Part shown: one piece after another, positions 55,981 to 64,000 of the stretch
How the letters are laid out: every line of letters starts with the position of its first letter
Position numbering within the stretch: position 1 is the stretch's first letter
Assembly (NCBI GenBank): GCA_963970005.1
Contig: CAXAMN010022028.1
Span: 1 to 64,000, forward strand
Source of the DNA: Durusdinium trenchii
Taxonomy: Eukaryota > Sar > Dinophyceae > Suessiales > Symbiodiniaceae
Reading direction: 5' to 3'
Length of the DNA: 64,000 nucleotides
Notes under the pieces: model-generated
Databases searched by the model: none
What the model saw: the letters and a program-made list of their open reading frames with translations, nothing else
What the model was told of the DNA's origin: nothing
Position numbers and translations under genes: made by a program

Positions 55981-56640
55981 ATGGCATTGGAACAGCAGAT
56001 TCAACAGTTGTCTGATATGGTTTTGCAGCTTCAGCAAAACCAGGCACGTTTGGAACAGGAAAACCAGGTGTTGAGGGAGTCTCAAGGTGGAGTATCAATG
56101 TTGGCTTCAGCAGTAGGAGAACTGGCTAAGAGCCTTGAGAAAAAGGAAGATAGACGAAAGTCCCAAATACTTATGGACACCAAAGGTCTGGGACGTCCTG
56201 AGAGTTTTGGGAACGTTGAAGGGGATTTCCGAAAGTGGGCCAGGAGTATTGACAACCTGTTCATAACCACGTCCTCCTGACCCTGACCTCAGGTGAAACA
56301 GAGGATTTGATGGTAGGAGCTTCAAATGGATTTGAAGCATATCGACGGGTTCACCGTCGTTGGGATCCCCGAACCTCGGGACGGAAACGCAATATACTTC
56401 GAGCAATTCTCCAACCTGAACGAGTCAAAACGTGGTCCGCGGTGAGGCCAGCGATCGAACAGCTCGAAGAACTCATCAGGCGGTACGAGTCCCGGAGGAG
56501 TGCCGCAGGGACAAGTGAGACTCTATCGGACGACATCAAGTCCGCCTCATTAGAGATGCTTGTTCCACCCGATCTGGAAAAACACCTCCTGTTGAACAAA
56601 AGTAGACTAACAACCTACGCACTCATCAAACAGGAAATCG
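55981..56640 (+). CDS. Gag of the copia element, frameshifted
   Basis: ATG in an excellent context (ggaaccATGg). Frame 1 gives a coiled-coil N-terminus (MALEQQIQQLSDMVLQLQQN ... ARLEQENQVLRE) and a Gag segment (FGNVEGDFRKWARSIDNL), then a stop at 56278-56280. Frame 0 continues from about 56268 (HVLLTLTSGETEDLMVG ... RRVHRRWDP ... LVPPDLEKHLLLN), the conserved copia Gag core. A deletion or -1 shift near 56260 separates them. Forms the particle shell and packages RNA (family knowledge). Confidence 0.7.
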
Positions 56641-57906
56641 ATGGAAATCGAGCTTGTTATCGAAACATCTCTCACATCTAAGTCATCTGTTCCAAAACCA
56701 GGTTCATCAAGCTCCAACTACCAAGGAACACAACCAATGGATGTCGATTCGATCGGACAATGGATTGCAAGCCTGGTCAAAGGAAAGGGTAAAGGAAAAG
56801 GTAAACAGGTCAAAGGTGATGGAAAGAAAGGCTCAAGCAAAGGAGATTCAAGTAAAGGCTCAAGTACGGCTCAAGATATCACCTGCTACAATTGCGGTAA
56901 GAAGGGACACAGAGCGGCCGATTGCTGGAGCAAGAAACGGCCGGATGGGAAAGGCGATAAATGGTCAGGTTCAGGCAAAGGAGACAGGAGTGGCAAAGGT
57001 GGCAAAGGCAGTAAAGGCAAAGGTGGAAAAGGCGGCAAAGGTAAAGCCGCAGGAAGTATGGAAGAGATGGACGATCCGGATGATGGCATTGAGCCAGCTC
57101 CGGAAGCAGATGTCGGAATGCTCATGGCAGACTTGAGTGGAATTAGAATAGCGGATACTTCATCCGCCGAAGAATGGATGAAGTTTAACCTGGACACTGG
57201 AGCAGCCCTGACAGCCATCCCGAATGGCTGGGAGGACCGAGTGGTTGTCAGTGAAGGCAACGGGGTTGTTTTCAAGACTGCATCAGGAGAGTTGGTGCCC
57301 AGTCAGGGCATTGGAACCTTTGAGGGGTTCGACGAGAGCGGCAACAAATGCCGCGTGAAAGGCTCAATGGCCGATGTTCACAAGCCATTGATTTCAGCAT
57401 CCAAGTGCTTAGGCTTTGGAAGGATTGCAGTTCTTGATGTGAATGGCGGAAACTTGATTCCGCAAGGGTCCAAAGTTGGAAAGGCTGTTCAGGCGATCCT
57501 GGAGAAAGCGAGCGCTGCGGAGCAGCGAAGTTGGATCCCTGTGTATCAAGAGCAGGGAGTGTACAATTTCTACTTGAGAAAGCCAGGGTATAAACCGACC
57601 AAGGAATGCTGTGGCATTGCAGAGTTGAATGCTACAGGAGAAAGAGGAGATGCTTCTATGGATTCAGGCCGACCTGGTCCAGAGAGGCAGGAAGAAGAAG
57701 ATGAGTTGGAATTAGTTGATGAGGTTGAGAAACCCATCCAGATAAGAGCACCGGAGGATCCGACTCCGGCTGAGATCGAAGAGCACGAGGCGACAGGCCA
57801 TGTGCAGTATCGGAATTGGTGCCGGCATTGCATTGCCGGACGGGCCCCACAGTGGCAATGGACTACACGTTCATGTCACGGGGCGGTGTGGAGGACGAGC
57901 GAGTAA
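56641..57906 (+). CDS. Nucleocapsid zinc knuckle, aspartic protease and start of integrase
   Basis: Frame 1, the ATG being simply the first in the open frame. Residues about 48-75 are Gly/Lys-rich. CYNCGKKGHRAADC (about 82-95) is a CCHC knuckle, followed by a second GKG-rich tract. NLDTGAALTAIP (about 183-194) is the protease active site (DTGA). HEATGHVQYRNWCRHC (about 380-395) is the integrase HHCC zinc domain. After GRAP the frame becomes nonsense. The integrase resumes one frame away at 57843, consistent with one missing C in the GGGCCCCAC run. Confidence 0.78.
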   Translation: MEIELVIETSLTSKSSVPKPGSSSSNYQGTQPMDVDSIGQWIASLVKGKGKGKGKQVKGDGKKGSSKGDSSKGSSTAQDITCYNCGKKGHRAADCWSKKRPDGKGDKWSGSGKGDRSGKGGKGSKGKGGKGGKGKAAGSMEEMDDPDDGIEPAPEADVGMLMADLSGIRIADTSSAEEWMKFNLDTGAALTAIPNGWEDRVVVSEGNGVVFKTASGELVPSQGIGTFEGFDESGNKCRVKGSMADVHKPLISASKCLGFGRIAVLDVNGGNLIPQGSKVGKAVQAILEKASAAEQRSWIPVYQEQGVYNFYLRKPGYKPTKECCGIAELNATGERGDASMDSGRPGPERQEEEDELELVDEVEKPIQIRAPEDPTPAEIEEHEATGHVQYRNWCRHCIAGRAPQWQWTTRSCHGAVWRTSE

Positions 57907-60101
57907 AGCCGATCCTCGTGGTGAAAGATGAGAGGACACAGTCCTGAGCGGCGACCTTCGTAGACTCGAAGGGAGCAACGCCGTATGCAGTGAAGTTCGC
58001 GGCGAACTTCTTGAAGAACTTGGGACACCGCAAGGTGGTTCTCAAATCGGATGGTGAGCCATCCGTGGTAGCCTTGAAAGAGGCAGCAGCGAAAGAAACC
58101 GGCATAGACTGGATTTCGGAAGAATCGCCAGTAGGGGACCATCAAGCGAATGGCCTGGCAGAGAACGCCTGCAAGGAGGTCAAGCGTCAAGTACGAGTCC
58201 TCCGCAGCGCGTTGGAAGAGAAGCTCGGTAAAGAGCTCAAAGATGATGACCCTGCATTGGCATGGCTGCCAAGGCAGGCAGGAGACCTGTTGAGCAGGTA
58301 CAAGAAAGGTCAAGATGGCAGAACGCCTGAGGCCAGAAGATGTGGAAAGCAGTGGCGGAAGCCCGCCATAGCTTTTGGCGAACGCCTATACTTTAGAGAA
58401 GTAGGCGAGGGAGTTCGCATCCTGAAAGAAGGACGCTATGTAGGTCACCATGGCCGAACAGGATCCATTTTGGTGATGACGGCCGATGGCGTGCGCAGAG
58501 GCACAGGAATCCGGCGGCTGAGTTCAGCCGACCGCTGGGACCCAAGCGATTGGGACCTTTTGCGGGGCTTACCGTGGGAGCACTCCGCGGCAAGGCCTGC
58601 CGGTGAGCAGTTGATGCTCGAAGAACGTCTTGTGGTACCACCTCCCAAGGAGGAACGAGTGGCACCACCACAGCAGAGGCGAGTGTACATCAGGAGAGAG
58701 GATGTGCACAAGCATGGAGCCACAGAAGGCTGCCCAGGATGCAGGTGCATCTTGGAAGACAAGAGGACGACCTTGCCGCACACAGAGGCGTGCAGAGCAA
58801 GGATCACCGAAGCAATGGAAAAGGATGAAGCTGGGCAAGCGAGACTTGAAGCCCATGCAAAGAAGAGGAAAGAACGGCAACAGCTTGACACTGTGAAGCC
58901 GAAAGTCGTGGCCGACAAGGACACCGACATCACGGCCGAAGACGCGGCCGGAGAACCAGAGAAGAAAGAAGAAGCAAAGAGCGCGGGATCGGGAAGCCCG
59001 CCGCCAACAGCGGCAGAGGGTGAGAAGACCTATCCCGATGACCCGAAAGAGAGATATGAGATGAACAGGCAAGCAGCCGAGATAGAGAAGAAACCAGTGG
59101 CAAAAGCCAAGGTAGCAACAGAGCCCAAGAAGAGAACAGGAGAACTTAGGATAGATCCACCCGGGGCAAAGGTCAAGCCGAATCCAGCCCAAGGAACAAA
59201 GAGGACGGCAGAGACTGCCGTAGAAGACCTTGATCCCAGAGTGGAAGAGAGTCCAAAGAAAACGTCTCAGTTTTCTCATGTTCCAGAAACACCACCTGCA
59301 GGGTGGAGGCCAGATGCAGCAAGCTTGGTAAAAGAGAAGGAGATCGCAAAGCAGCATCTGAAGAAGATCATTCAAGGAACCTATGAGGCGAATGGCATTG
59401 AGATCACTGAGCAAGAGATCAGAGACATCGCGCATTTGAGTATGCAGATGTCAGCAGTAGATGTCATGGAAATCTACTCGCCCAAGAGGTTCACCGCGCT
59501 TGCAGAGCGGTACAAGTTGCGACCGGGTTTCGCGGTCGACTTGAATGAAACGAAAAGTGATGGAACATACTGGGACTTGAACAAGTCCGAAGATGTCCAA
59601 GAGGTGCACAACATCCTAGAGAGAGACGAACCGGCTCTCTTGACCGGATCGCCTCCGTGCCATATGTTCTCGCAGCTCCAGAATCTAAACTGGAGAAACA
59701 TGGCACCGGATGTCAGGAGGAGGAAAATGGACGAAGCCGTCCATCATCTTCATACGAGCGTAGAGCTGTATGTCAAGCAGCATCGCTCAGGGAGAAAATT
59801 CCTCCATGAGGCACCATGGGCCGCAACCAGTTGGAAGGATGAGAAGGTTGAGGCCTTAGCAAAAGAAGATGGTGTGTTTGTGGTGAAAGGTCCAATGTGC
59901 AGGTGGCAGATGATGGCCACCGACCGAAGAGGACTCCAAGGCACCGGCTATGTGAGAAAGGAGACCGGTTGGATGACCAACGATGAAGGGTTGGCCCGAG
60001 TCTTGCAAGGAGTCTGCTCGAATGAATCGGGCAAAGGACCATGGCACCGACACATCCATCTGATCGGAGGCATTGCTAGGCAGGCAGCGGTATACTGGTG
60101 A
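57843..60101 (+). CDS. Integrase core plus methyltransferase-like spacer domain
   Basis: The frame carries VAMDYTF (first catalytic Asp, 57858), an in-frame TGA at 57945-57947 where a Trp codon is likely, VLKSDGEPS (second Asp, about 58051) and GLAENACKE (catalytic Glu, about 58165). A basic C-terminal region follows, then a long charged linker. From about 59460 a separate domain reads EIYSPKRFTALAERY, AVDLN, LLTGSPPCHMFSQLQNLNW (about 59640-59695), LHEAPWAATSW and CRWQM. GSPPCxxFS and xEAPxxAxSW recall motif IV (PC) and the ENV/ENP motif of cytosine methyltransferases, but no FxGxG SAM loop is seen. Its biochemical role is unproven. Ends at TGA 60099-60101. Confidence 0.7.
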
Positions 60102-61876
60102 AAGCACTGCTGAGGAGCCTGCGTGACACACTAGCAGAGAAAGGTGAGTTGAACACCTTCGATCTGTTCGCAGCAGGCCCAGTTCCAGAGATGCCTCTGA
60201 TGAACCCAGAGTTCGAAGAGGTCTACATGGATGATGTGAACGGCGGCATTTTGCCAGCCGAGAAAGTGAAGGAGGCAAGACGCCTTGAGATGGACTACTT
60301 GAAAGAGAAGCATGGCGTTTATGTGCCCCGGCCGAGAGCCGAATGTTTTGAGGAAACGGGGAAGCCCCCGATTCCAGTCAGATGGTTGGACACCAACAAG
60401 GGAGATCCAACAAACCCGAACTACAGGAGCCGATTAGTTGTGCGTGAGATAAAGGCAAGAAAGACCAAAGAAGAACAATTGCCAGCCAACTTGCTTTTCA
60501 GCAGCACGCCCCCACTAGAGGCGATGAGACTGCTGTGCTCGTTGTGGGCAACAAAGAGAAAGTCTTGCCACAACCAGCCGCTGAAGCTGGGCTTGTGGGA
60601 CATCTCACGAGCACACTTTTATGGAACTCCGAAGAGAAAGATCTACATAGAGCTGCCGCCTGAGGACGAAGCCAGCAAAGATGGACAAACCTGTGGACTT
60701 CTCGTGAAGTCGATGTATGGGACACAGGACGCTCCAAATATCTGGCAGACGCACTACACAGAGACTCTGCAGAAAGCTGGTTTCCGCAGAGGATTGTCGA
60801 ATGCGTCAGTCTTCTACCAAGAAGCTTGGGACGTCAGAGCGATGGTGCATGGAGATGACTTCCTAGCACTCGGAGACGCCCAACACTTGGAGAAGCTCAG
60901 CCAAGTCCTCAAAGATGCCTATGAGCTGAAATGTCTCGGAATTCTTGGAGACGAGGATGGAGACCGAACAGAAGCCCATTTTCTGAATCGGTTGATCCGA
61001 GTCGAAAAGAAGAACGGCAAAGGACCGATTGTGATCGAAGCCGATCGGAGACATGTTGATCTTTTGATTCAGGCATTTGGCCTGGAAAAGGCAAATGGTG
61101 TGGAATCACCAGATGTCAAGAAGTCGGCAGATCAGCAGATGCTGGAAAGCCGCAGTCCGCTGCTTGATAAGAGCGAGGCATCGAAGTATCGTTCAGCTAC
61201 GATGCGTGCTGCGTATCTGTCCCAAGATCGACTCGATATTGGACACGCAGTCATGAACCTTGCTCGAGGTATGGTGTCGCCGACAGAAGCCAAACTTGCA
61301 GACTTGAAACGTCTCATCAGGTACTTAAAGAAATACCCTGATGTTGGGCAATGTTTTGGCTCACAACAGGCACCCTCGAGGCTGAGGGTCCAGGTCGACG
61401 CTGACCACGGTGGAGATGCTGTGACACGCAAAAGCACGACTGGCATGGTTGCCATTTATGGTACACACGTGCTGAAACACAGCAGTAACATCCAATCCAC
61501 CATAGCCCTTTCCACAGGCGAGAGCGAATACTACGCACTCGTGAAGGGCGGATCTGTAGGCTTAGGACTCCAAAGCCTATGCGCAGATCTTGGTTTGGAT
61601 TTGGAAGTCACCATAGAAGGCGATTCCAACGCAGCCAAAGGAACTGTCAACCGAGTGGGTTTGGGTAAAGCCAGACACATCCAAACTCGTTACCTATGGT
61701 TGCAAGAAAGGGTTGCCGAAGGCCACTTGAAAGTGCACCACGTTCCAGGTGTTAAGAACAAAGCCGATGTGTTGACCAAATCGGTCCCTGGGGTGCAGCT
61801 TCGCAAAACAATGGAGGACCTGCAGTATGCATTCCTCAGCAAGCGAAACAAAGGACAGTTGGATGTTTTGGAGTAA
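60098..61876 (+). CDS. Copia reverse transcriptase and RNase H
   Basis: 592 codons in a frame shifted from the integrase frame; the GTG at 60098 is only the first open codon, so this is pol after a shift. RT: RWLDTNKGD and YRSRLVVREIKARK (fingers), LWDISRAHFYG (motif A), LLVKSMYGTQDAPNIWQTH (motif B), MVHGDDFLALG (motif C, Asp-Asp at about 252-253). RNase H: VDADHGGD (about 433), LSTGESEYYALVKG, IEGDSNAAKG (about 508) and KARHIQTRYLW ... VKNKADVLTK. All catalytic acids are present, so this segment looks functional. Confidence 0.9.
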   Translation: MKALLRSLRDTLAEKGELNTFDLFAAGPVPEMPLMNPEFEEVYMDDVNGGILPAEKVKEARRLEMDYLKEKHGVYVPRPRAECFEETGKPPIPVRWLDTNKGDPTNPNYRSRLVVREIKARKTKEEQLPANLLFSSTPPLEAMRLLCSLWATKRKSCHNQPLKLGLWDISRAHFYGTPKRKIYIELPPEDEASKDGQTCGLLVKSMYGTQDAPNIWQTHYTETLQKAGFRRGLSNASVFYQEAWDVRAMVHGDDFLALGDAQHLEKLSQVLKDAYELKCLGILGDEDGDRTEAHFLNRLIRVEKKNGKGPIVIEADRRHVDLLIQAFGLEKANGVESPDVKKSADQQMLESRSPLLDKSEASKYRSATMRAAYLSQDRLDIGHAVMNLARGMVSPTEAKLADLKRLIRYLKKYPDVGQCFGSQQAPSRLRVQVDADHGGDAVTRKSTTGMVAIYGTHVLKHSSNIQSTIALSTGESEYYALVKGGSVGLGLQSLCADLGLDLEVTIEGDSNAAKGTVNRVGLGKARHIQTRYLWLQERVAEGHLKVHHVPGVKNKADVLTKSVPGVQLRKTMEDLQYAFLSKRNKGQLDVLE

Positions 61877-61974
61877 GGTCCCTGGCCAAGCTCCACTACC
61901 ACAGCTGAGAGTGGCTTAGCAGCGTGAGGTTTCACATACTTTCTTTAAGCTTGCGCAGCAGTACAGTGCTTTGC

Positions 61975-61985
61975 AAGAGGAGGAG
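61975..61985 (+). other. Polypurine tract
   Basis: AAGAGGAGGAG directly abuts the 3' LTR start (61986). Plus-strand priming site. Confidence 0.8.
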
Positions 61986-62096
61986 TGTTTGCATGTACAG
62001 CCCATAAATACTCCGCTAGAGTACTGCAGACACGACTCATGACGTGTTTTGGCTCAAGGTGAAAAGGCGTTCCGAAACGTCGAAACCTCGTTTTCA
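61986..62096 (+). repeat. 3' LTR of the copia element
   Basis: 111 bp, same sequence as the 5' LTR minus two bases. Followed by the TATAA target duplicate at 62097-62101. Confidence 0.93.
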
Positions 62097-62427
62097 TATA
62101 ACCAAAAGCAACACAGCTGGGGATTTGAGCCAAGAGTTCTGAGCTGGGGTACAGGTCAGGTCAGGTCTATTCATAGAGATTTCAAGAATGGCACCCAGCG
62201 GCCCAATCAAACGGAGTTGAAGCATGAGTTGGGCCAGATGCAGTTGGGCCTACCCCGAGAATGGTATACACTACCATTGGTATGCCTTTATACTTTAACC
62301 ATACATATGCGGTTGGCAGACGGTTGGCAGGATGTTCTTTTCACCATGCAACATGCATTTGTTACTGTGTTGCCGATTTCTACGATGCATGATGCTTTGT
62401 CAAGGCTTAGTCGGCTGCCAGTTTCAC

Positions 62428-62525
62428 AAATATGGGTGTGTGTTAAAATAGAGGGAGACCTCCAAAAAAACTGAAAGAAAGGAAATAGACCAAAACCCAT
62501 TGGTTGGAGTTCCCCCTATCAAATT
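62428..62525. repeat. MITE-like inverted-repeat element, family 1, copy 6
   Basis: Left AATATGGGTGTGTGTTAAAA then TAGAGGGAGACCTCC; right GGAGTTCCCCCTATCAAATT. Interior GGAAATAGACCAAAACCCAT is the best match to the family interior. Confidence 0.68.
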
Positions 62526-62577
62526 ATATTTTTTGTAATTATGTTTACAGTAACCCCTTTGAAACAATCTTTTTCAG

Positions 62578-62653
62578 CAGGAACCTGAGACTGCTGAACA
62601 TGTGGAGCAGGATGATGATCCGGCGGAGCTGCAACGGAAAAACAACGATCTAC
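62578..62653 (+). CDS. Candidate coiled-coil exon
   Basis: Acceptor aatctttttcag, QEPETAEHVEQDDDPAELQR then KNNDL, GT donor (CTAC/GTACCA). Both splice sites visible. It lies about 480 bp after the copia element, showing that the coiled-coil style continues beyond it. Confidence 0.5.
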
Positions 62654-62958
62654 GTACCACCCCAGCCTCGCTGCCGGGGCAAGGAATGTGAATGATGTGA
62701 TAGCTCTCGCGGAAACTCACTACTCATGCATGTAGCGGAATTGGAACATGTTGGAATCCATGACCTACAGTGATGACAACCTGAACCACATATGTTCGGT
62801 TCCTATATACAAGCTTTCAAAGAAATCAATCCACAACCCACCAGATGAGAGCAAAAAAACAACCTCATGTGATTCATGTATCTGTATAACAGGGTGTTAT
62901 TTTCCGCGACCCGGTGGCTTCGGCCAGGCATCTTCAACTCTCGCTGTGCCGAAGCCAG

Positions 62959-63045
62959 GCACAGCGGCGTGGCGCTGCGGATTGGGCGAACGTGCTGCGC
63001 CAACGATCGGCGGTGGAGACGTGGGACATGTGCACCCGGATTTTT
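62959..63045 (+). CDS. Candidate coiled-coil exon
   Basis: Acceptor gccgaagccag, AQRRGAADWANVLRQRSAVE then TWDMCTR. Upstream codons ARHLQLSLCRSQ are open too and echo the ARHL that follows the D exons. Donor unresolved. Confidence 0.42.
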
Positions 63046-63092
63046 ATAGAACGATTTTTTCGGGACCTGGGTCTTTGATCAACGTCTCCAGC

Positions 63093-63200
63093 CAAAAAGA
63101 ACCTTACTTTGAGACAGGACAGAATCTCACAAAACTACAAAGAAGATCTGAGGAGCAAAGTTCTGACATTAGGAGAGCTACAGAGAAATCCAGTGAAGTT
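63093..63200 (+). CDS. Candidate coiled-coil exon
   Basis: One frame reads LTKLQRRSEEQSSDIRRATE then KSSEV, another DRISQNYKEDLRSKVL. Acceptor cgtctccag at 63090. Strong charged composition in both; frame not decided. Confidence 0.38.
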
Positions 63201-63540
63201 CATTATTTACTATGATCTATTTTAATGTGTTCAATCAGCAAGTGAGTTTGGTCAAATCGGCCGGCATGACGACCGGAGGGAAACATCCTCATGTTTGAGG
63301 GTTGAAATATGGCGACAGGACATGCAAGAAGGGCGAAGGCTCAATACACATATCCAATAGGAAAGAGGGCGGTTTGTCATGTGTTTCTAGTTTGTTTGAC
63401 CAGGCACTCTTGCTTGGACAGTCCAATCTAACATGAACACCAATGAAAGTGTTTCCTGTGCATGGCCAGTGTATGCCAGTCAGCGTTCAGTTATCCTCGA
63501 GGTAGTTGGGATGATGTATGATGATGTAGGATTTGTCCAC

Positions 63541-63625
63541 CAGAACGGGCAGACCTGGCGCAACAGAACGATTCGTTTGCATCAGCAGCATGCAGGATGC
63601 AGACATGGAAACTTGGCAAACACAG
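63541..63625 (+). CDS. Candidate coiled-coil exon
   Basis: Frame PERADLAQQNDSFASAACRM and on to KLGKH. Splice sites ambiguous. A D-like snatch (DQVQAKL) lies at 63730, after gcgatcag if D-type splicing is assumed. Confidence 0.33.
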
Positions 63626-64000
63626 GGTAGTTTGATCGTCAATTGAGAGTAGTTCTAGGAACTTTTTGGGTTGATCAATCTTTGATACTGTAGACTCCAA
63701 ACCCCGCATCATTCCTTCTTTCGGGACAGCGATCAGGTGCAGGCTAAACTTGTCAGAATGTCCAGAACTTGTCAAAACTGGTCCCTGTTGACTTGTCAGA
63801 GCGTCTCTGCCCTCTTTGACACCTCGTTGACACCCCTTTGACACCTCGTGCGGCGTTCCAGGTGCCAAGTCGAAGATGATGCGTTCACCCAGCCCAAAGG
63901 CCGAAGGGTTCGCACCGAAGAGTTCGCACCGCGGCATCTCCCCGGGGCGGCGGGACGTGGAAAAAAAGGAAAACAAAAACGCACCCTCACGGAAAATCGG

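Larger units (their letters stand above)
55497..62096 (+). mobile_element. Ty1/copia LTR retrotransposon, complete but broken
   Basis: 6600 bp, bounded by 113- and 111-bp LTRs that start TG and end CA and flanked by a TATAA target duplication (55492-55496, 62097-62101). A primer-binding site follows the 5' LTR and a polypurine tract precedes the 3' LTR. Order is Gag, zinc knuckle, protease, integrase, methyltransferase-like spacer, RT, RNase H: the copia order with integrase before RT. The LTRs differ only by a 2-bp indel, so the insertion is recent. Even so, the coding region has frame breaks near 56260, 56640, 57845 and 60098 and a TGA at 57945. Confidence 0.93.

Noticed and set aside
57863..59435. 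Long minus-strand ORFs within the copia element (for example 288 codons at 58569-59435)
   Set aside because: Shadows of the plus-strand integrase/linker coding sequence; no motifs.
1..64000. tRNA, rRNA or spliced-leader RNA genes
   Set aside because: No cloverleaf-like pattern, rRNA core or full 22-nt spliced leader was found by eye. The only SL match is the 12-mer within the LTRs.

Overview
The window looks like nuclear DNA of a dinoflagellate. The gene-like signal is mostly tiny exons in long introns. The clearest exons end at GC or GA donors, which are known from dinoflagellates. The two large mobile elements carry protein types that I associate with dinoflagellate genomes, and the LTRs of one contain 12 nt matching the 3' end of the dinoflagellate spliced leader. 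I cannot name a species. Ten Ns at 10764-10773 join two contigs, so linkage across that point is an assembly claim.

Layout. From 0.9 to 1.7 kb there are three candidate exons. From 3.3 to 10.7 kb lies a tyrosine-recombinase (DIRS-like) retroelement: a zinc-ribbon ORF, a Gag-like ORF, reverse transcriptase, an RNase H apparently split by a complete C5-cytosine methyltransferase domain, and a tyrosine recombinase. From 11.6 to 20 kb there are scattered candidate coiled-coil exons, MITE-like repeats and otherwise non-coding DNA. From 20.5 to 30.5 kb lies the best host-gene signal: a tandem array of five exon classes in the fixed order A-B-C-E-D (69, 63, 54, 42 and about 19 nt), with three complete modules plus partial ones at each end. 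It encodes a coiled coil of about 82 residues per module. From 31 to 54 kb further single candidate coiled-coil exons appear every 0.5-5 kb, all on the + strand, among MITEs, a 0.4-kb duplication, a LINE reverse-transcriptase remnant (- strand, 50.6-51.6 kb) and a 53-bp minisatellite (51.8-52.7 kb). From 55.5 to 62.1 kb there is a Ty1/copia element with 111/113-bp LTRs, a 5-bp target duplication, a primer-binding site and a polypurine tract. Its coding region is broken by several frame lesions. From 62.5 to 63.8 kb more candidate coiled-coil exons follow.

My reading is one or more + strand genes for a very long alpha-helical coiled-coil protein, spread over much of the window, with introns that have absorbed retroelements and small inverted-repeat elements. 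The A-E array is firm. Membership of the outlying exons in the same gene is inference. No rRNA, tRNA, CRISPR or bacterial-style operon was seen. All motif and repeat calls were made by eye; no search or splice prediction was run.
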